64,000 bases of DNA from assembly GCA_947494565.1 (NCBI GenBank), contig CANLVG010000002.1:124001-188000 (forward strand), read 5' to 3'. The notes beneath the pieces are model-generated. The model was not told the origin of the DNA, made no database searches, and was given only the letters and a program-made list of their open reading frames with translations. The DNA comes from an uncultured Flavobacteriaceae bacterium. Lineage in GTDB: Bacteria > Bacteroidota > Bacteroidia > Flavobacteriales > Flavobacteriaceae. Made by a program: the position numbers and the translations under genes. Of the stretch, positions 41,510 through 49,561 are shown in pieces. Each line of letters begins with the position of its first letter. Positions within the stretch are counted from its first letter, which is position 1.

Positions 41510-41977
41510 ATGAAAAAGTTATCTCTTCTGTTCTTATTACCATTAATGGTCTTCGGACAACCTAAACAAGACCTTGAAATCAATTACGTTTCCTTGGAGT
41601 TCAGAATGGAAATCAACACGGCCTTTGTGTTCGAAGATGAACGCCATATGGAGAGGACCAGACATCAGGAGATCGACCTTTTGGTGAGTTTGAGAGTCCC
41701 TTTAGAGTATATCGATCCCTACTCCAGACCAAAAATTCAACCTAAGGACAACATCCCGGTCCATTTGACTACTTTTTCTTTGTCCTCACCCGCTTTGTTA
41801 AACGGGGCGACCGAGGCACCTCAAGAACGACTTGATCGGTTGCTCGCCATGAACGACCCTGAATTTCCTAAAGAAAATACGTTGTTCAAAAATCTAAATG
41901 CGGTTCGCTATTCAAATTCAAGCCTTAACGGTATCGAGACTATGCAAGAATGGTTTGGGCCAAAAATCAACCTATAA
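41510..41977 (+). CDS. Secreted hypothetical protein
   Basis: A 155-residue protein with a signal peptide (1-16, LLPLMVFGQ). The mature part has an RTRHQEIDLLVSLRVPLEYIDPY stretch, an LSSPALLNGATEAP segment, and ends EWFGPKINL. I recognise no family. It is preceded by a long AT-rich promoter region and followed by a 56-residue membrane protein. It may belong to the accessory region around the exporter operon, but shares no motif with the DG-x-x-F proteins. Confidence 0.6.
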   Translation: MKKLSLLFLLPLMVFGQPKQDLEINYVSLEFRMEINTAFVFEDERHMERTRHQEIDLLVSLRVPLEYIDPYSRPKIQPKDNIPVHLTTFSLSSPALLNGATEAPQERLDRLLAMNDPEFPKENTLFKNLNAVRYSNSSLNGIETMQEWFGPKINL

Positions 41978-42071
41978 GAAGATAGGTATCCTTCTCGAAA
42001 ACTACTTGAGAATTAAAAATAGTCAATGATATAACCCGAAATCGATACAATCATCTAGAAATAACTTTATT

Positions 42072-42242
42072 ATGTTCAGGTCAAAAAACAGGTTCAAGAC
42101 TTTCATAAGTATATTGTACGCTCTTACCTTCTTGGTATTCATTTTATTGTATACAAGCGATACCGGTATTGGGTGGGCCTATTTGGTATTGTTCAGCTGT
42201 CTAGTAACTTCTGGTCTGCTTCAGAAGTATGTTTCCTACTGA
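42072..42242 (+). CDS. 56-residue two-helix membrane protein
   Basis: ATG 42072 to TGA 42242 encodes MFRSKNRFKTFISILYALTF... with a basic N-terminus, two hydrophobic segments (about 10-27 and 34-50) and a short charged tail (LLQKYVSY). The positive-inside pattern supports a real inner-membrane miniprotein. It lies 94 bases after the secreted protein gene on the same strand. No known family; moderate confidence because it is short. Confidence 0.45.
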   Translation: MFRSKNRFKTFISILYALTFLVFILLYTSDTGIGWAYLVLFSCLVTSGLLQKYVSY

Positions 42243-42284
42243 AATGAGGGTAATTTAGCCATGCGGCCGTGAAACTGGTCAAAA

Positions 42285-43208
42285 TCAATACGGTTCGAAC
42301 CAATCGAAACTACTCTTGATAATTTCTTCTTTTTGATCTCTCAAATGCTCTAAAAAGGCGTTGGCAGCGGGTGAAAGCTTTTTCTCTTTAAGCCAAATCA
42401 GATGCCAAGTAGTGCTTATGGGCAACCCTTTGACCGGAATGATCTGCAAATCGTTGTTCAATAATTCGTTTTTGATTCCGATCAAGGGCATAATCGAAAA
42501 CCCAAGACCGGCAATTACGGCCTGCTTGACCGCCTCGTTGGAGGTCAATTCGATTTTCTTGGGAGAAGGCAATTTATTGCTGCGTATGTAACCTTCCATG
42601 GCCATTCTAGTAGCCGACCCCTGCTCTCTATAAATAAGAGGGAGCTTTTCAAAAAAATTATGAAGTTTTCTACTGTTCCCAACTTTGTGCTTGGTACCCC
42701 CAACGAGATACAATTTATTCTCCATCAGTTCTACCTTATGCACTTTTAATTGCTTGGGCAACACCGAAACCATTGCAAAATCTACTTCGTTGGCTTCCAA
42801 TGTTTGCACTACCTTGGCTTTATTGGTAACGTCCATGGCCAGTTCGACGCCTTCATTGTCTCGAATAAAATCAGCCAAAAAAAAGGGCATTACATACTTT
42901 GCGGTCGATACAATGGAAATTTTCAGTTTTCCAGTAAGGCTTCCGGCATACAAAAGCGACTTGTAGTTTATCGCATGCACTTCATTCAAAATGTTTTGTG
43001 CGGCACCCGCGATTTCCTTTCCAAAATCGGTAACATAAAGTTTTCTGCCTACCACCTCGGTCAATGGAATCGAAAACTGATCTTGAAAATTTCTCAGCTG
43101 TATTGATACCGCGGGTTGGGTCAAAAACAACTCTTCCGCAGCCTTTGTAATACTCTGTTTTTCAGATACCTTAAGAAAAACCTGTAGCTGATGTAACGTA
43201 TAGTTCAT
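42285..43208 (-). CDS. LysR-family regulator (CbbR/CmpR-like)
   Basis: A 307-residue regulator. The N-terminal helix-turn-helix reads LHQLQVFLKVSEKQSITKAA then LTQPAVSIQLRNFQDQF. The C-terminal two-lobe effector domain ends with the usual GLGFSIMPLIGI. LysR proteins of this sort activate carbon-fixation or bicarbonate-uptake genes (CbbR, CmpR), and the divergent genes here encode an SbtA-type bicarbonate transporter. ATG 43208 is chosen (MNYTLHQLQVFLKVSE); the upstream ATG 43259 would add an odd hydrophobic extension. An imperfect inverted repeat (43204-43214 with 43246-43256) flanks the start and may be its own binding site. Confidence 0.85.
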   Translation of the reverse strand: MNYTLHQLQVFLKVSEKQSITKAAEELFLTQPAVSIQLRNFQDQFSIPLTEVVGRKLYVTDFGKEIAGAAQNILNEVHAINYKSLLYAGSLTGKLKISIVSTAKYVMPFFLADFIRDNEGVELAMDVTNKAKVVQTLEANEVDFAMVSVLPKQLKVHKVELMENKLYLVGGTKHKVGNSRKLHNFFEKLPLIYREQGSATRMAMEGYIRSNKLPSPKKIELTSNEAVKQAVIAGLGFSIMPLIGIKNELLNNDLQIIPVKGLPISTTWHLIWLKEKKLSPAANAFLEHLRDQKEEIIKSSFDWFEPY

Positions 43209-43315
43209 AAAATTAATTAATGTTTTCAATAATAAATATAAATAAAATTTAATGAACAATTCGTCTAATCTTTGCAGTGCAATTAAGATTCAATGTTTCA
43301 TTTAAAACAACAGTT

Positions 43316-43624
43316 ATGAAAGCAGCAGTTCAAAACGTGGGGGCAGACACCACACAGAAGATTCAATTGGTAGACGGGGTATTTACCGTCTCAGAAGCTT
43401 CCGACGTCGTTCTATCCCTTCTTAATGAGAAAATCAATTTCCACAAACTACAGCGGTTGTCTCTTTGCGAAGGACATCAGCATGCGAACACCAAATTTCC
43501 TGATGAACGAATTACGGAGCTGGAACACGAAAAATCGGTAGCGAAAGAATTTTTCGCTCAGGCCCGTTCTAAAGGAAATACAATTAAAATAGACGGCATT
43601 CTAAAAATTTCAATCAATGAGTAA
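43316..43624 (+). CDS. Conserved-looking small cytosolic protein next to the bicarbonate transporter
   Basis: A 102-residue soluble protein with no signal peptide. It has a beta-rich N-terminal half (KIQLVDGVFTVSEASDVVLSLL) and a helical C-terminal half (ITELEHEKSVAKEFFAQARS). I do not know its family. It is the first gene of the plus-strand run facing the LysR regulator and overlaps the next gene by eight bases. ATG 43316 is preferred to 43277 because a promoter-like TAATCTTTG lies at 43265-43273. It may be a PII-like partner or accessory of the transporter; that is a guess from context. Confidence 0.65.
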   Translation: MKAAVQNVGADTTQKIQLVDGVFTVSEASDVVLSLLNEKINFHKLQRLSLCEGHQHANTKFPDERITELEHEKSVAKEFFAQARSKGNTIKIDGILKISINE

Positions 43625-43844
43625 GATATATCAAGCCCTTGAAGCCCTGAGTCAGGGCTTCAAACCTAGAAAAGAAACGATGACACAGCGAAAATCCATT
43701 CTAACCTTGGCCCTCGGATTGTGCGGCATAGCCTCTCTACTTATGGTTTCCTATTTGAACAACAGTCTGTTCTTAGGGCAATTATTGGCAGTTTCGGCCA
43801 TCATCACCTGTGTGCTCTTTGTAAAAACGGTAGGCGATAGCTAA
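43617..43844 (+). CDS. Small two-helix membrane protein
   Basis: A 75-residue protein with a basic N-terminal segment (about 1-26) and two hydrophobic helices (about 27-45 and 50-69). It overlaps the preceding gene by eight bases and precedes the bicarbonate transporter by 40. No family recognised. Position suggests an accessory subunit of the transporter. Confidence 0.6.
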   Translation: MSKIYQALEALSQGFKPRKETMTQRKSILTLALGLCGIASLLMVSYLNNSLFLGQLLAVSAIITCVLFVKTVGDS

Positions 43845-43884
43845 ACTGACTACTAAGAGACCAAACCATAATTGACCACACCGA

Positions 43885-44847
43885 ATGGATCTAAGCCTTT
43901 TATTAGACAACCTGACCAACCCTGCTTTACTTTTTTTCTTTCTTGGTATCATCGCCGTTCAACTGAAGAGTGACCTCGAGATACCCCCGAATTCGGCCAA
44001 ATTCATTTCGCTGTATCTTATGTTCTCCATTGGATTCAAAGGCGGGCTTGAGCTCTCTCATAGTGAATTGGACATGGAGATTTTGTGGTCACTGCTCTTT
44101 GGCGTATTTCTGGCGCTTTTCGTACCCATCTATACCTACTTTATACTCCGTAGAAAATTCAGTGTCGAAAACTCCGGGGCCATTGCGGCCGCCTACGGAT
44201 CGGTAAGCGCGGTCACCTTTGTAACCGCCGTTTCGTTTCTCGAAATCGAACAAATCGATTTCGGTGGCCATATGGTTGCCGTCATGGCATTGATGGAAGC
44301 TCCTTCGATAATCATCGGGGTACTATTGATGGCTTACTTTCAGAAAGAAAAGAAAACCAAGGTGAACTTAGGGAACATTCTACACCATTCGTTGACCAAC
44401 GGCAGTGTGCTGCTGATCATGGGAAGTTTGATTATAGGATTTTTAGCTAGTGATCAACAGGCTCGGGGCATTGAACCTTTCACTACCGATATTTTCAAAG
44501 GCTTCTTGGCGGTATTCCTTTTAGATATGGGCATTACCAGTGGCAAGAAATTAGGTGACTTCCTAAAAAAAGGTTGGTTCGCTTTTTTGTTTGCCATTAT
44601 CATTCCGCTAATCAACGGATGCACTGTGGCCCTAGTAAGTTCTGTATTCACCGATAGCATAGGCAATCGCTTTTTGTTCGCAATCTTGGCGGCAAGTGCT
44701 TCGTACATTGCGGTACCGGCTGCGATGCGACTAGCAGCCCCCAAAGCAAACCCGAGCCTTTATTTGCCGATGGCCTTGGCTATAACGTTTCCTTTCAATA
44801 TTACCTTGGGTATGCCCCTTTATTTATGTGTAATTCAGGTCTTTTAA
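43885..44847 (+). CDS. SbtA-type sodium-dependent bicarbonate transporter
   Basis: A 320-residue protein with about ten transmembrane segments. It matches the SbtA/DUF897 family. Marks are NPALLFFFLGIIAVQLKSDLEIP at the N-terminus, YLMFSIGFKGG, the repeated GSVSAVTFVTAVSFLE and MALMEAPSIIIGVLL in the middle, and SASYIAVPAAMRLAAP near the end. Cyanobacterial SbtA imports bicarbonate with sodium to feed carbon fixation. In a heterotroph it could support anaplerotic carboxylation. A LysR regulator is divergent. No carboxysome or Rubisco genes are in the window. Confidence 0.88.
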   Translation: MDLSLLLDNLTNPALLFFFLGIIAVQLKSDLEIPPNSAKFISLYLMFSIGFKGGLELSHSELDMEILWSLLFGVFLALFVPIYTYFILRRKFSVENSGAIAAAYGSVSAVTFVTAVSFLEIEQIDFGGHMVAVMALMEAPSIIIGVLLMAYFQKEKKTKVNLGNILHHSLTNGSVLLIMGSLIIGFLASDQQARGIEPFTTDIFKGFLAVFLLDMGITSGKKLGDFLKKGWFAFLFAIIIPLINGCTVALVSSVFTDSIGNRFLFAILAASASYIAVPAAMRLAAPKANPSLYLPMALAITFPFNITLGMPLYLCVIQVF

Positions 44848-44868
44848 TGGATTAGCCATATCTTTAGT

Positions 44869-44885
44869 GTCCTAAAAATTAGGAC
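44869..44885. promoter_or_regulatory. Dyad GTCCTAA-AAA-TTAGGAC before tag
   Basis: A perfect 7-bp inverted repeat ending one base before the ATG of tag. A promoter-like TATCTTTA at 44859-44866 lies just upstream. It may be an operator at the start point or a hairpin over the ribosome site. Confidence 0.4.
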
Positions 44886-44886
44886 T

Positions 44887-45450
44887 ATGAGCAAACATCG
44901 ATGTGGCTGGTGTGTGGGTGATGATCTTTATGAATCGTATCATGATAAGGAATGGGGCGTACCTGTAAAAGACGACGATACCCTGTTCGAATTTCTCATT
45001 CTTGAAACCTTTCAAGCTGGATTAAGTTGGATAACCGTTCTTAAGAAAAGGGATAATTTCCGAAAGGCCTTTGACCATTTCGACTATAAAAAAATAGCGA
45101 AATACGATGAGGAGAAAATCGGATCTTTGTTACAGAACGAGGGAATTATCAGAAATAAACTCAAGGTGCGCGCGACGATATCCAATGCTATGGCGTTTAT
45201 GAAGGTCCAGGAGGAGTTCGGTAGCTTTAGCAATTATATTTGGGGGTTTGTAGATGGTATGCCCATCAAAAACAAATTCAAAAACTACAAAGAGGCCCCG
45301 GCCAACACCGCTCTTTCCGATACTATAAGCAAAGACCTCAAAAAAAGAGGGTTCAAGTTTGTGGGCAGCACCGTAGTATACGCGCATATGCAAGCCACAG
45401 GAATGGTCAATGATCATGAAATCAATTGCTTTCGTTATGAAGAAGTTTAA
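44887..45450 (+). CDS. tag: DNA-3-methyladenine glycosylase I
   Basis: A 187-residue base-excision repair enzyme. The N-terminal zinc-site block HRCGWCVGDDLY, the YHDKEWGVP motif, FEFLILETFQAGLSWITVL, and the C-terminal HMQATGMVNDHEINCF (the second pair of zinc ligands) are all present. It removes 3-methyladenine from DNA. It heads a run of four overlapping plus-strand genes that ends with a second alkylation-repair glycosylase. Confidence 0.94.
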   Translation: MSKHRCGWCVGDDLYESYHDKEWGVPVKDDDTLFEFLILETFQAGLSWITVLKKRDNFRKAFDHFDYKKIAKYDEEKIGSLLQNEGIIRNKLKVRATISNAMAFMKVQEEFGSFSNYIWGFVDGMPIKNKFKNYKEAPANTALSDTISKDLKKRGFKFVGSTVVYAHMQATGMVNDHEINCFRYEEV

Positions 45451-46021
45451 GTTAATCGCTCTTTTATGGCTTTTAGGCAGCGGAGCCCTATTAGCTCAAA
45501 ATAAGTACGAGCGTGAGTATCGCATTCGAAAATCGCAGTTTCCTGAAAAGGCATTGCACTATATCTCCGAAAAGCTGGAGGATGCCAAACGGATTCGATT
45601 TTATAAAGAAACCGATAGTGCCAAAACCAGCTATGAGGCAAAATTCAAAAAAGATCGACTTTGGTATAGTGTTGAGTTTAGCGAAAAAGGGGCTTTGGAG
45701 GACATAGAAATACTGATCAAACCCGTAGATATCCCCAATGAGTCCTTTTCCAGAATAGAGACCTATTTGACCCGCAGTTTTTTGAAATATCGTATCCGGA
45801 GGTTGCAACAGCAATATCCGATTACGAGCGAGGAGCCGGCCGAAACCACTGTTAAAAACGCTTTTCAAAATCTGATGTTACCCTCTATCAATTACGAATT
45901 GATCGTTTCGGGAAAGAAGGAAAAAGCATTTGAGCAGTTTGAGATCTTATTCGATGCCGATGGCAATTTCATCGCTATCCGAAAGTCGCTTCCTCCGAAT
46001 TATGATCATGTGCTCTATTAG
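45437..46021 (+). CDS. Periplasmic hypothetical protein, PepSY-like
   Basis: A 194-residue protein with a signal peptide (MKKFKLIALLWLLGSGALLAQ). The mature part has two beta-alpha units (KDRLWYSVEFSEKGALEDIEI and FEQFEILFDADGNFIAIRKS) resembling PepSY-like/BLIP repeats. Function unknown. ATG 45437 gives a clean signal peptide and overlaps the end of tag by 14 bases. It overlaps the next gene by 20 bases, so translation of the whole run is coupled. Confidence 0.7.
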   Translation: MKKFKLIALLWLLGSGALLAQNKYEREYRIRKSQFPEKALHYISEKLEDAKRIRFYKETDSAKTSYEAKFKKDRLWYSVEFSEKGALEDIEILIKPVDIPNESFSRIETYLTRSFLKYRIRRLQQQYPITSEEPAETTVKNAFQNLMLPSINYELIVSGKKEKAFEQFEILFDADGNFIAIRKSLPPNYDHVLY

Positions 46022-46691
46022 ATCTACGCTCTGTATTTTGTGTTTTTGCTGTTGGAGTGGTATAGCGGCCCAACAGGATTTTACGACCTATTTTCAACCA
46101 CAAATAGCACTCAACTATAAGGTTAGTACTGGTTATTCGCATAATTTTTCAATTGGGCAACGAAATTATGTATACGATGAGAGCGACCTTCAATTCAAGA
46201 CCCGACAAATAGATCTAGTACATTTTTCAAAACTCAAAATACAGGATAACCAAAGTTTGGCCCTAGGTATTCAATACCGTTTCAGGGAGAACTTTGAACC
46301 AGGCAAAGGCAATGAGCTTCGGCTCACCCAACAGTACAATATTACTTCAAAGCCCCGTGTTGCCAGACTAGGCCACCGGGTGCGCTCAGAACAGCGGATA
46401 ACCAGCGCATTGACCATTCATAGATTCAGATATCGATTTGCAGTTGATTTTCCATTGAATGGCGAACAACTTGACATTGGCGAAGCCTATGTCGTTACCT
46501 CAACGGAAAGCCTTTTAAGTGTAGCCAATGGTCAAGGCCCTGAATTCGACCAAAGAATCACAGGCAATATCGGCTGGTTGCTAAGGGAAAAGACCAAGAT
46601 GCAGTTCGGTCTTGAATATCGGGCAGAAAACTACGGTCAACACACTCAGAAGATTCTATTTCTGAATGCTAATTTAGTGCTCAGTTTATGA
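46002..46691 (+). CDS. DUF2490-like outer membrane beta-barrel protein
   Basis: A protein of about 229 residues. It has an N-terminal signal peptide (through GIAAQQ), then alternating amphipathic strands with aromatic ends (YSHNFSIGQRNYVYDES, LALGIQYRFRE, HRFRYRFAVDF, MQFGLEYRAENY) and a C-terminal strand NANLVLSL. This pattern and the RLGHRVRSEQR segment match DUF2490 barrels of Bacteroidota. Function unknown. It overlaps the genes on both sides (20 and 4 bases). Confidence 0.72.
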   Translation: MIMCSIRSTLCILCFCCWSGIAAQQDFTTYFQPQIALNYKVSTGYSHNFSIGQRNYVYDESDLQFKTRQIDLVHFSKLKIQDNQSLALGIQYRFRENFEPGKGNELRLTQQYNITSKPRVARLGHRVRSEQRITSALTIHRFRYRFAVDFPLNGEQLDIGEAYVVTSTESLLSVANGQGPEFDQRITGNIGWLLREKTKMQFGLEYRAENYGQHTQKILFLNANLVLSL

Positions 46692-47371
46692 TCTCAAGTG
46701 AAATGAACGCGTATTTGGAAACATTACGATCAGAGTTTGAGGCGAATGCCGATACGAACATCGCCATGCAGCAAAAGGCCTATTTGAAAGGCCTCTTTTC
46801 TTGCTATGGTATGAAAACCCCATTACGAAGAAAAGTACAACAGCCTTTTCTGGAACAAGAGCACCTACCCCCAAAGGAAACTATGGAGCATTTGGTTCGG
46901 GTACTGTGGAACCTACCTGAACGCGAATACCACTATTTTGCCCAAGAACTGGCACTCAAATACAAGAAATACCTCGCTTTAGAGGACATTTCACTCTTCG
47001 AATTCATGATTACCCATAATTCTTGGTGGGACACAGTAGATTTCATCGCCACTAAATTAATCAAGGCCTATTTCCATAAATTCCCAGAACAACGAAATGT
47101 TTATATCAAGAAGTGGCTTTCTTCCGGTAATATTTGGTTACAGCGTAGCTGCCTGCTTTTTCAGTTACTTGAAAAAGAGAAAACGGATGTACCGTTGTTA
47201 AAACGGATCATTACTTCACTTCTGGGTTCCAAAGAGTTCTTTATCAACAAAGCGATTGGTTGGGCACTCCGAGACTATAGTAGAACCGACCCTGATTGGG
47301 TGAGCCATTTTGTAGAAACCCACGGTTTACACCCCTTGAGTAGACGTGAGGCTCTTAAATTGATCACATAG
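46688..47371 (+). CDS. AlkD-like DNA alkylation repair protein
   Basis: A 227-residue all-helical HEAT-repeat-like protein. AlkD marks are YLKGLFSCYGMKTPLRRK, NLPEREYHYFAQELALKYKKYL, WWDTVDFIATKLI, WLQRSCLLFQL and NKAIGWALRDYSRTDPDWV. AlkD-type enzymes excise cationic 3- and 7-alkylpurines. It is the last gene of the run that starts with tag, so the cell makes two alkyl-purine glycosylases together with two envelope proteins. Confidence 0.88.
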   Translation: MISSEMNAYLETLRSEFEANADTNIAMQQKAYLKGLFSCYGMKTPLRRKVQQPFLEQEHLPPKETMEHLVRVLWNLPEREYHYFAQELALKYKKYLALEDISLFEFMITHNSWWDTVDFIATKLIKAYFHKFPEQRNVYIKKWLSSGNIWLQRSCLLFQLLEKEKTDVPLLKRIITSLLGSKEFFINKAIGWALRDYSRTDPDWVSHFVETHGLHPLSRREALKLIT

Positions 47372-47373
47372 AG

Positions 47374-48033
47374 TTATGAAAACAATTTGATGAACTCGTT
47401 TCTCGGAATCTCTTGGGCACCCAGACTTTCTAGATGTTTGGTATGCAATTGACAATCGATGACGCGGTAATTTTTGCTTTCCAATTCTTGGGCCAAGTGA
47501 ATAAATGCGAATTTTGATGCGTTACTTACCGTACTGAACATACTCTCTCCACAAAACACATGGCCTAGGTCTACCCCGTAGAGACCACCGACCAAAACAC
47601 CTTTTTGCCAGACTTCATATGATTTTGCCAAGCCCGTTTCGTGTAGTTCCAGATAGGCTTTTTTCATGTCTTCGGTAATCCAGGTGCCTTGTTGACCAAG
47701 TCGTTTTACGGTCGCACACTGCAGCAACACTTCTTCAAAACAAGTGTTCTTCGTCAGTGTGAATTGACCGCTTGCGAGCACCTTTTTCATACTTTTCGAA
47801 ATTCTGATCTTGTTCGGAAAAAGTACCATTCTAGGGTCTGGGCTCCACCATAAGATCAAAGAATCTTCATTAAACCAAGGAAAAATCCCATTCTGGTAGG
47901 CCAACAACAATCTCTCGGGTGACAAATCACCACCCACAGCCAGTAGACCTTCGGAATTCGCGGTTTCAATAGGTGGAAATTCAAGGCGCTCACTTAGAAA
48001 GAAGAGCGGGTTATATTCTCTGTCTTTTTTCAA
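47374..48033 (-). CDS. aat: Leucyl/phenylalanyl-tRNA--protein transferase
   Basis: A 219-residue enzyme that adds Leu or Phe to N-terminal Lys/Arg for degradation by the N-degron pathway. The whole conserved core is seen: GLLAVGGDLSPERLLLAYQNGIFPWF (ends quoted), LWWSPDPRMVLFP, GTWITEDMKKAY, GVLVGGLYGVDLGHVFCGESMFS and IDCQLHTKHLESLGA. It converges with the alkD-like gene (two-base gap). Confidence 0.95.
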   Translation of the reverse strand: MKKDREYNPLFFLSERLEFPPIETANSEGLLAVGGDLSPERLLLAYQNGIFPWFNEDSLILWWSPDPRMVLFPNKIRISKSMKKVLASGQFTLTKNTCFEEVLLQCATVKRLGQQGTWITEDMKKAYLELHETGLAKSYEVWQKGVLVGGLYGVDLGHVFCGESMFSTVSNASKFAFIHLAQELESKNYRVIDCQLHTKHLESLGAQEIPRNEFIKLFS

Positions 48034-48065
48034 AGCTGATTTTTACCTCAAAGTTACGCTTTCGT

Positions 48066-49442
48066 CTATAAAAAGACTAATCCTAATAGGTAGATGAGAC
48101 CTCCTGCGAACATAAAAATAAGGGTGTAGGGCAAAATCTGTTTTGCCTTTAATTTGGTAATACCCAATAACGGAAGCGCCCAAAAGGGTTGCAACATATT
48201 GGTAATCTGATCCCCATATGCCAAAGCCATGACCGCCTTTGGCAAGGGCACATTCAAACGTAAGGCCGACTCCAAAACAAGTGGGCCTTGAACAGCCCAT
48301 TGCCCCCCACCGCTAGGCACAAAAACATTGACCAGACCTGCGCTGAAAAAAGTGAAGATCGGCATGGTAGTGGTGGTAGAAACGGAAACAAAAAAGTCGG
48401 AAATGCCATTGACCATGCCACTACCGGCCATGATACCCATAATGCCGAAATACATGGGGAATTGAATCAAGATGCCTGAAGTGTCGCCAATAGCATTCTC
48501 AACGGCACTCAAGAAACTCTTGATACTTCCGTGCATCAATATGGCCATACCGAACATGAAGAAATTCAACATATTGGGAGTAATGTTCATTGTTCGTAAC
48601 ATGCCCGAGTACTGTATGGCAAAAGCTATAAGAATCAATGCCCCGAAACCAAACGCAAAGAACTTGGAGTGATCAAGTCGATCCGCCCCCCCACTTGCCT
48701 TTTTTTCTTCGGATTCAAAGCGATAGGTATTCAACCCGAATGAAGTTGCGGGTGCAGTTTTGCCCAATCGGTACGCCAGGAAAGAAATGACGAGCAATAC
48801 CGCACTAAAAATAATCAGGTTCGACCCACTAAAAACCGTTGATGAACTTGCTATCGCTCGTGGCAGGCCTTGCAAATCTTCAGTGCCCAACACGTTTTTC
48901 ATCAAACCCTGCAAGTGCCCCGACTCGGCTACTTTTAACGGTGCGGAACCACTGATACCCCCGTGCCATACCATTAAACCGGCATATCCGGCAGCCCCGA
49001 TGAGCGGGTAATTTATTGGAATATTATGCTCTTGGGCATACTCCCCCACTTTACGGGCCAAAATCGCTCCAAAGATCAACCCTAAACCCCAATTAAAAAA
49101 TGCGACCAACATGGTCGAAAGTGCCACCAATAATGCAGCGTTTGCACCGTTCTTGACCAGTTTTACCAAACGCAATATGAGTCTTGAAACCGGTGTACTG
49201 AGTACCAACACATGACCCAAAACCAAGACCAACATCATTTGGTAACCAAAGACCAACAAATCATTGTTCCAGATGCCACTTTCCCAATAGGTCAGTATTT
49301 CTAGAAAATGATTTTTGTCCGAACTACTTTCGGTAAACACCAAGGCCAATACCATGGTCAACAAGGTCAATAAAACGGCAATCGTAAATGGCGTTGGCAA
49401 ATAGCGCTTAAAGAGGTCGGTAATCAACGAAGTGAGCTTCAT
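48066..49442 (-). CDS. AtoE-type short-chain fatty acid transporter
   Basis: A 458-residue polytopic protein of the TIGR00366/AtoE family. Marks are YLPTPFTIAVLLTLLTM at the N-terminus, GLGLIFGAILARKVG, NLIIFSAVLLV and FVPSGGGQWAVQGPLVL. Members take up butyrate or acetoacetate. ATG 49442 (MKLTSLITDLFKRYLP) is chosen over the upstream ATG 49505, which lies inside the terminator hairpin of the preceding gene. No beta-oxidation genes are adjacent. Confidence 0.85.
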   Translation of the reverse strand: MKLTSLITDLFKRYLPTPFTIAVLLTLLTMVLALVFTESSSDKNHFLEILTYWESGIWNNDLLVFGYQMMLVLVLGHVLVLSTPVSRLILRLVKLVKNGANAALLVALSTMLVAFFNWGLGLIFGAILARKVGEYAQEHNIPINYPLIGAAGYAGLMVWHGGISGSAPLKVAESGHLQGLMKNVLGTEDLQGLPRAIASSSTVFSGSNLIIFSAVLLVISFLAYRLGKTAPATSFGLNTYRFESEEKKASGGADRLDHSKFFAFGFGALILIAFAIQYSGMLRTMNITPNMLNFFMFGMAILMHGSIKSFLSAVENAIGDTSGILIQFPMYFGIMGIMAGSGMVNGISDFFVSVSTTTTMPIFTFFSAGLVNVFVPSGGGQWAVQGPLVLESALRLNVPLPKAVMALAYGDQITNMLQPFWALPLLGITKLKAKQILPYTLIFMFAGGLIYLLGLVFL

Positions 49443-49467
49443 ATGGACAAGGTAATCGAAAGAAAAC

Positions 49468-49513
49468 AAATAAAAAACCCTACTTGACGTTCCGCTGGAA
49501 GTCAAGTAGGGTT
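49468..49513 (-). terminator. Strong rho-independent terminator of the DUF3127 gene
   Basis: A 13-bp perfect stem AACCCTACTTGAC / GTCAAGTAGGGTT (49476-49488 and 49501-49513) with a 12-base loop, followed on the minus strand by TTTTATTTG. Confidence 0.85.
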
Positions 49514-49561
49514 CTGAAAAAACTTTCGCCCTATCACATAGGCCTTTTTGGATTACACCTC

